DNA of 64,000 nt from Aestuariimicrobium soli (GTDB taxonomy: Bacteria; Actinomycetota; Actinomycetes; Propionibacteriales; Propionibacteriaceae): NCBI RefSeq assembly GCF_051192575.1, contig NZ_JBPJSQ010000007.1, positions 1 through 64,000 of the forward strand, in the 5' to 3' direction. The notes beneath the pieces were generated by a model. That model worked only from the letters and a program-made list of their open reading frames with translations. It made no database searches and was not told the DNA's origin. Made by a program: the position numbers and the translations under genes. Numbering within the stretch: position 1 is the first letter of the stretch; every line of letters starts with the position of its first letter. Shown piece after piece: positions 1 to 8,477 of this stretch.

Positions 1-1286
1 TCCTGGGTGGTCTCAATCGGTCAGTGCAACGGTGAGTAGTTGTTGCAGTTTCTCACGTGGGGTGAGGGCGTTGAGAGTTTCGCGGGGTCGGTCGTTGAGG
101 AGGTTCTGGACGTGGAGGATCTCGGCGTCGGTGATCTGGGCGAAGTCGGTGGGTTTTGGCCAGAAGTCGCGGATCAGGCCGTTGGTGTTCTCGTTGCTGC
201 CTCGTTGCCACGGGCTGTGGGGGTCGCAGAAGTAGACCTGGGTGTGGGTGGCGAGGCTGAACGTGGGGTGCTCGGCCATCTCGGATCCTTGGTCCCAGGT
301 GAGTGACTTCATCTGCATCTGCGCTGGCAGGGTGGCGGCCATGGCGATCAACGCGTCGACAACGGTGGTGCTGTCGTGTTGGTCGGGCAGCCGATGGAGC
401 AGGACGAACCGTGAGGCGCGTTCGACCAAGGTGATGATGGCGGTCTGGTTGCGTGCTCCGAGGACCAAGTCACCCTCCCAGTGGCCCGGGATCGCTCGAT
501 CGGCTGCCTCGGCCGGTCGTGTGGAGATGTGATGACCCTGCAGCCATGGTCGTCCCGTCCGGGGCGGTAGCTTCGAGTGGGGGATGCGGTGGGTCCGTCC
601 GGATCGCAGTGCCTTGTCGATCCTCAGTTCCTCGCGCAGGGAACCCCTGCCCTGGACGTAGAGGGCCTGGTAGATCGTCTCGTGGCTCACGGAACCATCT
701 TTGCCATGCTGCGCCGCCAGACGGATCGACACCTGCCGGGGCGACCAGTGAGAGTTCAACCCCTCGACGACCCGTTGCCGCAGCACGGGATCGTCCAACC
801 TTGACCGTTTCGGACGTCCCCGACGGCCCGCGGCCGCGGTCTCGGCAGCCTCAGCCCGATACCCGGTCGGTGTCGAGTTGCGGGCGATCTCTCGGCTGAC
901 CGTCGACGCCGACACCCCCAGCTGGCCGGCGATGCGCCGTAACGACCACCGCTGGACCAACCCGACATGGATCAACGTCCGATCCGCCAACGACAACCGG
1001 GCCCCGTGTGACGGCGCCGGGTGCGGCAGCACCGGCCGTACAACCTCGACCTCAACAACCAGACCGCCATGACGACCACGCTTCAGATCCATGCCAGCAG
1101 CATGCAACCAACCAGCAGCCGTCCCCGCGCTCACACCCACCTGATCCGCGGCCCTCTGCGCCGAGTACCCCGACGCCGCCAACCACAGCACCCACTCCCG
1201 CATCCACCCCGGGTAACCCGGATTCCCACGACGCATGCAACACCTCCGAACAACGTGTTGCACTGACACCCTGACTCCACCCTGCG
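1..1286 (-). mobile_element. IS30-family insertion sequence
   Basis: A single-gene element of about 1.28 kb. Bases 20-30 (GTCAGTGCAAC) are an exact inverted match to 1257-1267. The similarity continues imperfectly outward to about position 1 and about 1286 (CCACCC is shared at both ends), giving terminal inverted repeats of roughly 30 bp, the usual size for IS30. The left tip coincides with the window edge, so the target duplication cannot be checked. The right end abuts a degenerate copy of the repeat found at 3961-4340. Confidence 0.8.
13..1236 (-). CDS. IS30 family transposase
   Basis: DDE transposase of 407 aa that cuts and joins the ends of its own IS. It has N-terminal helix-turn-helix segments (about residues 15-45 and 95-120, the latter with SASTVSREI) and a C-terminal RNase H-fold core. 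The catalytic triad is readable as D256 (HWEGDLV), D315 (LTWDQG) and E349 (GSNENTNG). The frame is open further upstream to 1515, but the start at 1236 is chosen because GGAGG lies 6 nt before this ATG and the upstream part shows no family similarity. The gene looks intact. It reads toward the window edge and fills almost the whole element. Confidence 0.9.
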   Translation of the reverse strand: MRRGNPGYPGWMREWVLWLAASGYSAQRAADQVGVSAGTAAGWLHAAGMDLKRGRHGGLVVEVEVVRPVLPHPAPSHGARLSLADRTLIHVGLVQRWSLRRIAGQLGVSASTVSREIARNSTPTGYRAEAAETAAAGRRGRPKRSRLDDPVLRQRVVEGLNSHWSPRQVSIRLAAQHGKDGSVSHETIYQALYVQGRGSLREELRIDKALRSGRTHRIPHSKLPPRTGRPWLQGHHISTRPAEAADRAIPGHWEGDLVLGARNQTAIITLVERASRFVLLHRLPDQHDSTTVVDALIAMAATLPAQMQMKSLTWDQGSEMAEHPTFSLATHTQVYFCDPHSPWQRGSNENTNGLIRDFWPKPTDFAQITDAEILHVQNLLNDRPRETLNALTPREKLQQLLTVALTD

Positions 1287-1375
1287 GGTCGCACGGTTTG
1301 GTACGAGTCCGCGGTGGGACGACCGCGCCACGTCCGGGTCGAGACCACGGCCCGGAGCCTCGTCGGTCCAGCGCG
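1281..1375. repeat. Degenerate copy of the 3961-4340 repeat, truncated by the IS
   Basis: Reading + strand, CCTGCGGGTCGCAC, TTTGGT, GTCGAGAC and GGCCCGG occur in the same order and spacing as on the minus strand of the tandem repeats at 3961-4340. The match begins at the right end of the IS, inside what would be the CCCGCAGGAAAC stem. The rest of 1237-1539 holds no gene that I can support. Confidence 0.55.
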
Positions 1376-1539
1376 ACGCGGGTGATCGTCCGGCCCACTA
1401 CAGTGGGGCCAGCATCCCCACCCGAAGGTAGTTGACGCCCCACCATGGAGCACGACAGTCCGAGGCCCGTTCCCGGGCCCCCCTCATGTTGTCCAGACCC
1501 CCGGCCCCGCGCCACGGCGATCCGCAGGGGTGAACGCCG

Positions 1540-2898
1540 ATGACCGCTTGGTTGTTGCTCGGTGTGGCCGTCCTGCTGGTGCTCGCCTGCGGCATCTTCG
1601 TGGCTGCCGAATTCTCCCTCGTGACCGTCGACCGCAGCGGTGTCGAGAAGGCCGCCGCCGACGGTGACGCCGGTGCCGCATCGGTGTTGCTAGGGCTGAC
1701 CTCGTTGTCGACCCAGCTCTCCGGGGCGCAGGTCGGCATCACCATCACCAATCTGGCCATCGGCTTCCTCGCCGAGCCGGCCATCGCCACGATCGTGCGC
1801 CCGTGGTTGGCCGCCGCCGGACTGCCCACCAGCGCCGCGCACCCGACCGCCATCGCCCTCGCGATGATCCTCAGCACCGCCGGCACGATGATCTTCGGCG
1901 AGCTGGTGCCCAAGAACCTGGCCATCGCCAATCCGCTGCGCACCGCCACCGCCACCGTTCGTCCGCAGCGTGCCTTCACCGCGGTGATGAAAGGCCCGAT
2001 CACGGTGCTCAACGGGTCGGCCAACTGGATCGTCCGACGTCTGGGCATGGAGCCTCAGGAGGAGCTGCGATCGGCTCGCACCAGCGCCGAGCTGGCGTCG
2101 CTGATCCACCGCTCCGCCGATCAGGGCACGCTGGCCAGCGAGACCGCGGAACTGATGGAGCGATCCGTCGAGTTCGGCACCCGCACGGCCGGCGAGATCA
2201 TGACGCCCCGCGTGCGCACCCGCTGGCTCTCGGAGTCCGACAGCGTCACCGCCGTGATCGACCTGGCCAGGAACAGCGGCCACTCGCGTTTCCCCGTGCT
2301 CAACGGCGACGAGGAGGTGGTGGGCACCGTGCACGTCAAGCACGCGGTGTCGGTTCCGGCCGGCGACCGCGGCACCACCAGCGTGGGCGCCATCATGGTC
2401 GAACCCATCGTCGTGCCCGATTCGCTGCGCCTCGACCCGCTGTTGGCGCTGCTGCGCCGCGACGGCTTCCAGCTGGCCATCGTCCTCGACGAGTACGGCG
2501 GTCACGCCGGGGTGGTCACCCTCGAGGACGTCGTCGAGGAGATCGTCGGTGACATCGCGGACGAACACGACCGCCTCGGTGCCCGCGCCAGACGCCGCGG
2601 TGACGGCTCGTGGTCGCTGTCGGGGCTGCTGCGACCCGACGAGGTCAAGGACGTCACCGGCGCGACGCTGCCCGAGCACGACGAGTACGACACGGTCGCC
2701 GGCCTGATGCTCCGATCCCTCGGACGAGTGCCCGAGACCGGCGATCTCGTGACCGTGCTGCTACCCGTCGAACTGGACGATCACGATGACGAATTGCCGC
2801 GCCGCGTGGCCGAGCTGACCGTCGAGCGCATGGACGGCATGCGCATCGACCGACTGCGGTTGTCGACCCGCCCGGCGACGGAGGCCGATCATGCATGA
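1540..2898 (+). CDS. CNNM/CBS domain membrane protein (HlyC/CorC family)
   Basis: A 452-aa integral membrane protein of the CNNM (DUF21) family, whose members are linked to Mg2+/Co2+ efflux or homeostasis. The order is: hydrophobic N-terminus (about residues 3-25) leading into the DUF21 domain with further membrane segments to about 190; two CBS repeats (about 215-330, with GHSRFPVLNG and LAIVLDEYGGHAGVVT); and a C-terminal CorC/HlyC domain (about 350-440). AGGGG lies 9 nt before the ATG. The stop overlaps the next gene by 8 nt, so the two paralogues are translationally coupled. Substrate is not evident. The old name haemolysin is a family label only. Confidence 0.85.
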   Translation: MTAWLLLGVAVLLVLACGIFVAAEFSLVTVDRSGVEKAAADGDAGAASVLLGLTSLSTQLSGAQVGITITNLAIGFLAEPAIATIVRPWLAAAGLPTSAAHPTAIALAMILSTAGTMIFGELVPKNLAIANPLRTATATVRPQRAFTAVMKGPITVLNGSANWIVRRLGMEPQEELRSARTSAELASLIHRSADQGTLASETAELMERSVEFGTRTAGEIMTPRVRTRWLSESDSVTAVIDLARNSGHSRFPVLNGDEEVVGTVHVKHAVSVPAGDRGTTSVGAIMVEPIVVPDSLRLDPLLALLRRDGFQLAIVLDEYGGHAGVVTLEDVVEEIVGDIADEHDRLGARARRRGDGSWSLSGLLRPDEVKDVTGATLPEHDEYDTVAGLMLRSLGRVPETGDLVTVLLPVELDDHDDELPRRVAELTVERMDGMRIDRLRLSTRPATEADHA

Positions 2899-3934
2899 CC
2901 TGCTCGCGGTGGGGTTGGCGGTTGTGCTGCTGGCTCTCAATGCCTTCTTCGTCGGCGCCGAGTTCGCACTGATCTCGGCTCGGCGCACCCAGATCGAGCC
3001 CCGCGCTCTGGCTGGGTCGCGGGCCGCCCGCACCACCCTGCGCGCCATGGAGAACGTTTCGCAGGTGATGGCTGGGGCCCAGTTGGGCATCACCATCTGC
3101 TCGCTGGGGCTGGGTGCCGTCGGCGAGCCGGCGGTCGCGCACCTGCTCGAGCGGGTGTTCGAGTCGCTGCACGTGCCCCATGATCTGGTGCACCCCATCT
3201 CGTTCGTGATCGCGCTCGTGGTCGTCGTCTACCTGCATGTCGTGCTGGGCGAGATGGTGCCCAAGAACATCGCTCTGGCCGGTCCGGAGCGATCGGCGTT
3301 GGTGCTCGGCCCGCCGATGATGGGCCTGGTCACCGTGCTGAAGCCCCTGATCGTGGTGCTGAACGCGACCGCCAATCTGGTGCTGCGGCTGTTGCGGGTC
3401 GAACCCAAGGACGAGGTCTCGTCCGCGTTCACCCGCGAAGAGGTGGCGGTGATGGTCGAGGAGTCCCGCGGTGAGGGGCTACTGGCCGACGACGAGTACG
3501 ACCGGCTCGCCGGCGCCCTGGGCTTCACCGAACGGACGATCAGTGCGGTGCTGCTGCCGCTGGACGACCTCGCGACCGTGGAGCGCGGGTGCACCGCGGT
3601 CGAGGTCGAGGACCTGTGCGCGCGCACGGGCTTCAGCCGGTTCCCGGTGAGGTCCGGAGGTGGCGACCTGCTCGGTTACCTGCACGTCAAGGACGTGCTC
3701 GAGACCGATCCCCAGCGGCGGGGGCGGGTGGTCGACGACAAGTGGATCCGTCCGTTCGCGACCGTGCGCGCCACCGATGTGCTGCACGACGGCCTCGAGA
3801 CACTGCAGCGCAAGGGTGCCCACCTCGCGCGGGTGGTCGATGACGAGGGCGAGACGATCGGCCTCGCGACCCTCGAGGACGTGCTGGAGGAACTGGTCGG
3901 CGAGATTCGCGACGCCGCTCACGCGGACGACTGA
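2891..3934 (+). CDS. CNNM/CBS domain membrane protein, short paralogue
   Basis: A 347-aa second CNNM protein. The DUF21 membrane domain (NAFFVGAEFALISARR, residues 16-31) is followed by a CBS pair (about 200-335, with GFSRFPVRSG and GETIGLATLEDVLEEL). Unlike its upstream partner it stops just after the second CBS repeat and has no CorC/HlyC C-terminal domain. The ATG sits inside the last codons of the previous gene (8-nt overlap), a common tandem arrangement that suggests a heteromeric membrane complex. The stop is followed by intergenic repeats with no further gene until nrdA. Confidence 0.85.
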   Translation: MHDLLAVGLAVVLLALNAFFVGAEFALISARRTQIEPRALAGSRAARTTLRAMENVSQVMAGAQLGITICSLGLGAVGEPAVAHLLERVFESLHVPHDLVHPISFVIALVVVVYLHVVLGEMVPKNIALAGPERSALVLGPPMMGLVTVLKPLIVVLNATANLVLRLLRVEPKDEVSSAFTREEVAVMVEESRGEGLLADDEYDRLAGALGFTERTISAVLLPLDDLATVERGCTAVEVEDLCARTGFSRFPVRSGGGDLLGYLHVKDVLETDPQRRGRVVDDKWIRPFATVRATDVLHDGLETLQRKGAHLARVVDDEGETIGLATLEDVLEELVGEIRDAAHADD

Positions 3935-3960
3935 GTCGCCAGGGTCCTGCAAGGATCGGG

Positions 3961-4340
3961 GCGCGGGCCGGCTGTTTCGTCGCAGACCCGCACCAAAGTG
4001 TGCGACCCGCAGGAAACATCATGAGGGCCGCATCGTTTCCTGCGGGTTTGCGGTGGTTCGGGGGACCTCTCGTCCGACGGAACCGGGCCTCGTCTCGACG
4101 CGGCCTGGGGCGGCTGTTCCAGCGCAGACCGGCACCAAAGTGTGCGACCCGCAGGAAACTTCCTGACGGTCGCATCGTTTCCTGCGGGTTTGGTGATCCC
4201 AGGCGACCTCTCGTCCGACGGAACCGGGCCTCGTCTCGACGCCGCAGGGGCCCGCTCTTCCAGCAGACCGGCACCAAAGTGTGCGACCCGCAGGAAACTT
4301 CATGAGGGCCGCATCGTTTCCTGCGGGTTTGCGGTGGCCC
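3961..4340. repeat. Three tandem ~140-bp repeats with a 13-bp palindromic stem
   Basis: CACCAAAG recurs at 3991, 4133 and 4272, giving periods of 142 and 139 bp. Each unit contains the perfect stem ACCCGCAGGAAAC / GTTTCCTGCGGGT around a 17-nt loop; in unit 1 the arms are 4005-4017 and 4035-4047. The first two units also carry ACCTCTCGTCCGACGGAACC followed by GGGCCTCGTCTCGACG. The third unit stops after its stem. No protein-coding signal is convincing here. Stem strength suggests RNA structure or a short mobile palindrome. Confidence 0.85.
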
Positions 4341-4432
4341 GCCCCCCCGCGCGACCGACTAGGTCTCGACACGCCCGACACGCGGACACAACATCTGGGG
4401 GCTAACACCGGCCCGGATTCCTGTATATGGTG

Positions 4433-4630
4433 GTCTCGTTGCTGGTTCGCGGGTCCCTCCGGGGGGCACGCGAGGCAAGAGGGAATCCGGTGGAAGACCG
4501 GAACTGCCCCGCAGCGGTGAGTGGGAACGACCGCCGTCATCACGCACTGGGAGTGATCCTGGGAAGCGACGGCCAGTAGGAGGGTTCACGCCTCGACGTG
4601 ACCCGGGCCCATGAGTCCGAAGACCTGCCA
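4433..4630 (+). promoter_or_regulatory. Cobalamin (B12) riboswitch
   Basis: The conserved blocks appear in order: GCTGGTTCG at 4441, the strongly conserved central block with ACTGCCCCGCAGCGGTGAGT at 4503-4522, GGGAAGCGACGGCCAGTAGG at 4561-4580, and the B12 box AGTCCGAAGACCTGCC at 4614-4629. A short GC hairpin (CCCCGC/GCGGGG, about 4639-4653) follows. TATAT at 4423-4427 could be the -10. Its target is nrdAB. Adenosylcobalamin binding is expected to shut off this B12-independent reductase, as described for Streptomyces nrdABS. Confidence 0.92.
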
Positions 4631-4741
4631 GCGACGGCCCCGCGCCGCGGGGTCGTGGTCACGGTCCCGTGGGAGGGCCCGCCGCTGGTTGCCCTCAGCG
4701 ATCTCGTCGAGGTGGGTGATCCGTGCACCCTTCTCGCGTTG

Positions 4742-4772
4742 TCGTGACCCGTTCACGTCACGTCACGAGGGA
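4742..4772 (+). promoter_or_regulatory. Hairpin overlapping the nrdA ribosome binding site
   Basis: TCGTGAC (4742-4748) is perfectly complementary to GTCACGA (4762-4768). The right arm runs into the GAGGGA (4767-4772) that precedes the chosen ATG at 4780. It could be the translational expression platform of the upstream riboswitch. Pairing was read by eye only. Confidence 0.45.
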
Positions 4773-4779
4773 CCTGCAC

Positions 4780-7371
4780 ATGACCCCACCCACCAGTTCC
4801 ACCAGTTCTGGCTCCACCAGCTCGGGCCCGACCGTCCGCATTCGCAAGCGCGACGGCAGTCTGGCGCCCTACGACGGCGCCGAGATCGCCCGCTCCATCG
4901 AGCACGCGGCCCGCGGCATCGACGACGCCGTCACCCGCACCGTGCAACTGCTCAGTGAGCTCGACATCGTCATCTTCGACCAGATGACCTCCGAACAACT
5001 GGACGAGGCCGTCATCCAGGTCGCCCTGCAGAATGTGCACGACGACCCCGCCTTCGACCGGATCGCCTCCCGGCTGCTGGTGAAGCAGCTCTACAAGGGG
5101 GTCTTCGGTGACACCCACGACCTGTTCGGTGACGCCGACCCCGAGACCGTGGCCCACCTGCATCGCGACCGGTTCGCCGATCACCTGCACGGCCTGGTCG
5201 ATCGTGGGCTGGTCGACCGCAGGCTCGTCCGACTCTTCGACCTGACCGCCTTGGCGGCGGCCATCGATCCCACCCGCGATGACCTGTACGACCACACCGG
5301 GTTGCAGACGATGCGCACCCGCTACCTGCTCACCGGCGAGGACCGTCGCCCGCTGGAGACCCCGCAGTACTTCTGGCTGCGCGTCGCGATGGGGCTGTCG
5401 CTGAACGAGGACGACCCGACCGCCGCCGCCCTCGACTTCTACGCGTCGATGAGCCAGCTGGAATACCTGGCCGCCGGGTCGACCCTGGTCAACGCCGGCA
5501 CCGCGCACCCGCAGCTGTCCAACTGCTTCGTGATGCAACTCGAGGACGAGATCGAACACATCGGCACCAGCCTGCGCGACGTGATGTGGATCACCAAGGG
5601 CACCGGCGGCATCGGGTTGTCGGTGACCAAGCTGCGGGCCGAGGGTTCGCCGATCCGATCGAACAACACCACCTCGACCGGGCCGATCCCGTTCATGCAC
5701 ACCATCGACTCGACGCTGCGGGCAGTGAGTCGCGGCGGCAAGAAGTTCGGGGCCCTGTGCTTCTACCTCGAGAACTGGCACCTCGACGTCGACCAGTTCC
5801 TCGACCTGCGGCAGAACTCCGGCGACCCCTACCGGCGCACCCGCACCGCCAACACCGCCCTGTGGATCTCGGACGAGTTCATGAAGCGCGTCGACGCCGA
5901 CGCCGACTGGTACCTGTTCGACCCGCTCGACGTTCCCGATCTGGTGGAACTCACGGGGGCGGCCTTCTCGGCCCGCTACGCCGAGTACGTCGCCCAGGCC
6001 GAGGCGGGGGAGCTCGTCCGCTGGCGCAAGCTGAAGGCCCGCGAGCAGTTCCGGGCGATCCTGGTGACCCTGCAGACCACCTCCCACCCGTGGCTGACGT
6101 GGAAGGACACCATCAACACCCGGGCGCTGAACGACAACACCGGCACCATTCACCTGTCGAACCTGTGCACCGAGATCTGCCTGCCGCAGGATCGCGACAA
6201 CATCTCGGTCTGCAACCTGGCCTCGGTCAACCTCTCCCGGCACCTCGGAGCTTCGGGTATCGATTGGGAGCTGCTGGCCCGGTCGACGCGTTCGGCGGTG
6301 CGCCAGCTCGACAACCTGATCGACATCACGCTGTCGGCGGTGCCCCAGTCGGAGGCCTCCAACCGCGCCAACCGGGCGATCGGGCTGGGCATGCTCGGCT
6401 TCACCGACGTGCTCGAACGACTCGGGCTGGCCTACGACTCACCCGAGGCCTGTGACCTTGTCGACCGCATCACCGAGTTCATCAGCTGGCACGCCATCGA
6501 CGCCTCCTGCGACCTGGCCCGCCTTCGCGGCAGCTACCCCAACTTCGCCGGTTCCGGCTGGTCGCGCGGGCTCGTCCCGATCGACACCCTCGACCGGCTG
6601 GCGGACGACCGCGGAGTTCCCGTCGAGGTCGACCGCTCGGCGCGACTTGACTGGGCGGCGCTGCGGACGAAGGTGCGCGGGGGAATGCGCCACGCCACCC
6701 TGATGGCGATCGCGCCGACGGCCTCGATCGGTCTGGTGGCCGGCACCACGCCCGGGCTCGATCCGCGATTCAGCCAGTTGTTCAGCCGGGCCACCTCGTC
6801 CGGCAAGTTCCTCGAGGTCAACCGCAATCTGGTCGCCGACCTCAAGGCGATCGGGCTGTGGGACGACGTGCGCGGCGAACTGCTGCGCCACCAGGGCGAC
6901 CTGCAGCAGGTGCCCGGCGTGCCGGACCGGCTCAAGCACGTGTACCGCACCTCGTTCCAGCTCGACCCGGCGGCCTTCGTCCGGATCGCCGCCCGCGCGC
7001 AGAAGTGGATCGACCAGGCCATCAGCCGCAACATCTACCTCGCCAGCCGCGACATCGGCGGCATGGTCGAGCTCTACTCGGCGGCCTGGCGGATGGGCGT
7101 GAAGACCACCTACTACCTGCACATGCAGCCCCGTCACACCGCCGAGCAGTCGACGGTGCGGGTGAACAAGGCCGAACAGGTCGGCTCGGGCTCGCGAGGT
7201 TTCGGACGAAGGCCCGCCCCCCACGTGGCGGCACCTCCCGGGGCGACAGCCGTTGCGATGCCGGCGGGTCGTCCAAACCTGGTGGCGGTGGAGCTGGTGG
7301 CGTCCGCAGACACGGACGACGCCTGCCCCACCGACCCGATGGAGCGGCTGCAGTGCGAGAGCTGCCAGTGA
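4780..7371 (+). CDS. nrdA: Class I ribonucleotide reductase, alpha (large) subunit
   Basis: An 863-aa catalytic subunit that reduces ribonucleotides to deoxyribonucleotides. An N-terminal ATP-cone begins at RIRKRDG (residue 20). The active site shows C249 (LSNC) and C478 as the reducible pair, N461, thiyl C463 and E465 in LSNLCTEICLP, the radical-transfer YY pair in KTTYYLHM, and a C-terminal C859xxC862 for re-reduction. ATG 4780 is preferred over GTG 4723 because GAGGGA lies 7 nt upstream and the ATP-cone starts soon after; a GAGGTGG before the GTG keeps that option open. It is preceded by a cobalamin riboswitch and overlaps nrdB by 1 nt. Confidence 0.93.
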   Translation: MTPPTSSTSSGSTSSGPTVRIRKRDGSLAPYDGAEIARSIEHAARGIDDAVTRTVQLLSELDIVIFDQMTSEQLDEAVIQVALQNVHDDPAFDRIASRLLVKQLYKGVFGDTHDLFGDADPETVAHLHRDRFADHLHGLVDRGLVDRRLVRLFDLTALAAAIDPTRDDLYDHTGLQTMRTRYLLTGEDRRPLETPQYFWLRVAMGLSLNEDDPTAAALDFYASMSQLEYLAAGSTLVNAGTAHPQLSNCFVMQLEDEIEHIGTSLRDVMWITKGTGGIGLSVTKLRAEGSPIRSNNTTSTGPIPFMHTIDSTLRAVSRGGKKFGALCFYLENWHLDVDQFLDLRQNSGDPYRRTRTANTALWISDEFMKRVDADADWYLFDPLDVPDLVELTGAAFSARYAEYVAQAEAGELVRWRKLKAREQFRAILVTLQTTSHPWLTWKDTINTRALNDNTGTIHLSNLCTEICLPQDRDNISVCNLASVNLSRHLGASGIDWELLARSTRSAVRQLDNLIDITLSAVPQSEASNRANRAIGLGMLGFTDVLERLGLAYDSPEACDLVDRITEFISWHAIDASCDLARLRGSYPNFAGSGWSRGLVPIDTLDRLADDRGVPVEVDRSARLDWAALRTKVRGGMRHATLMAIAPTASIGLVAGTTPGLDPRFSQLFSRATSSGKFLEVNRNLVADLKAIGLWDDVRGELLRHQGDLQQVPGVPDRLKHVYRTSFQLDPAAFVRIAARAQKWIDQAISRNIYLASRDIGGMVELYSAAWRMGVKTTYYLHMQPRHTAEQSTVRVNKAEQVGSGSRGFGRRPAPHVAAPPGATAVAMPAGRPNLVAVELVASADTDDACPTDPMERLQCESCQ

Positions 7372-8354
7372 TGGGGATTCTCGGTACCGGCATTGCCGAA
7401 GGACTGCTGCTCAAGCCCGTCACCTACCCGTGGGCGATGGAGTTGTACGAGCAGGCGGTCGCGAACACGTGGTTCCCCAACGAGGTGCAGCTGGGGGAAG
7501 ACCTGGCCGACTTCGCCCGGCTGACCGACGACGAACGTCATGCCCTCACCCACCTGATGAGCTACTTCAACCCCAACGAGTTGCTGGTCAACAAGGCGCT
7601 CGCGTTCGGGGTCTACCCGTACCTGAACGCCGCGGAGTGCCACCTGTACCTGGCCAAGCAGATGTGGGAGGAGGCCAACCACTGCATGAGCTTCGAGTAC
7701 GTGCTCGAGACCTTCCCCATCGACCGTGAGGCGGCCTACGGGGCGCATGTCGAAGTCGCGTCGATGGCGGCCAAGGAGGAGTTCGAGGTGCGCTACATCC
7801 GGCGGATGACCGAGGAGACCCTCGACATCTCGACCGCCGAGGGCAAGCAGGACTTCGTGCGCAACCTGGTGGCCTACAACGTGATTCTCGAGGGCATCTG
7901 GTTCTACTCGGGGTTCATGGTGGCGCTGTCGTTCCGCCAGCGGAACCTGCTGCGCAACTTCGGGTCGCTGATCGACTGGATCGTGCGCGACGAGAGCCTG
8001 CACCTGAAGTTCGGCATCAATCTCGTGCTGACCGTGCTCGAGGAGAACCCCGAGATCGCCACCGACGAGTTCGCCGACGAGATCAGGCAGATGGTGATCG
8101 ATGCGGTGGTCATGGAGGAGGCCTACAACCGTGACCTGCTGCCCACGGGCATTCCGGGTCTCAACGCCGACTACGTGAACGCCTACGTGCGCCACCTCGC
8201 GGACCGGAGGCTGGAGGAGCTGGGCTTCGAGCCGCACTTCGGCGATGCGAACCCGGCCAAGTGGATGGCGACGGCCAACGACACGTTGCAGCTGGTCAAC
8301 TTCTTCGAGTCGATCAACACCAGTTACGAGGTGAACGCTCGGGCGGGGAGCTGA
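7371..8354 (+). CDS. nrdB: Class I ribonucleotide reductase, beta (small) subunit, R2c-like
   Basis: A 327-aa ferritin-fold subunit that stores the radical-initiating metal cofactor for NrdA. The metal ligands are E70 (NPNELL), E101 and H104 (EEANHC), E174 (ILEGIWF), E208 and H211 (RDESLHLKF). The position that carries the radical tyrosine in ordinary R2 (ligand His +4) is F108, and the first ligand is Glu rather than Asp. Both substitutions match the class Ic protein of Chlamydia, which uses a Mn/Fe cofactor. The ATG shares one base with the nrdA stop (TGATG). A strong hairpin begins 8 nt after the stop. No nrdS-like regulator follows. Confidence 0.92.
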   Translation: MGILGTGIAEGLLLKPVTYPWAMELYEQAVANTWFPNEVQLGEDLADFARLTDDERHALTHLMSYFNPNELLVNKALAFGVYPYLNAAECHLYLAKQMWEEANHCMSFEYVLETFPIDREAAYGAHVEVASMAAKEEFEVRYIRRMTEETLDISTAEGKQDFVRNLVAYNVILEGIWFYSGFMVALSFRQRNLLRNFGSLIDWIVRDESLHLKFGINLVLTVLEENPEIATDEFADEIRQMVIDAVVMEEAYNRDLLPTGIPGLNADYVNAYVRHLADRRLEELGFEPHFGDANPAKWMATANDTLQLVNFFESINTSYEVNARAGS

Positions 8355-8362
8355 CGGGAGGT

Positions 8363-8440
8363 GCACCAGAACTCGGTTCCAGTTGGGGGACCGGCCGCCA
8401 TCGCGGGGGGTCCGGTCGAACTGGAACCGAGTTCTGGTGC
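8363..8440 (+). terminator. Composite hairpin after nrdB
   Basis: A perfect 22-bp inverted repeat (arms 8363-8384 and 8419-8440) encloses a smaller GACCGG/CCGGTC stem. It starts 8 nt after the nrdB stop and has no U-tract. A terminator or 3' stabiliser role is inferred. Confidence 0.6.
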
Positions 8441-8465
8441 TTCGGTCGGGCAGACCGACGGCGGG

Positions 8466-8471
8466 TAGCCT
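8466..8471 (+). promoter_or_regulatory. -10 hexamer TAGCCT, leaderless start
   Basis: TAGCCT ends 6 nt before the GTG at 8478, which puts the transcription start at or next to the start codon. There is no Shine-Dalgarno sequence. Confidence 0.5.
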
Positions 8472-8477
8472 TGCGGC

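Noticed and set aside
1237..1515. 93-codon N-terminal extension of the IS30 transposase
   Set aside because: Composition unlike the transposase, no ribosome site, extends beyond the inverted repeat at 1257-1286. The RBS-supported ATG is at 1236.
3961..4340. CRISPR-like array of regularly spaced palindromic repeats
   Set aside because: Only three units with a ~140-bp period. The whole unit, not just a short repeat, is conserved, there are no variable spacers, and no cas gene is nearby.
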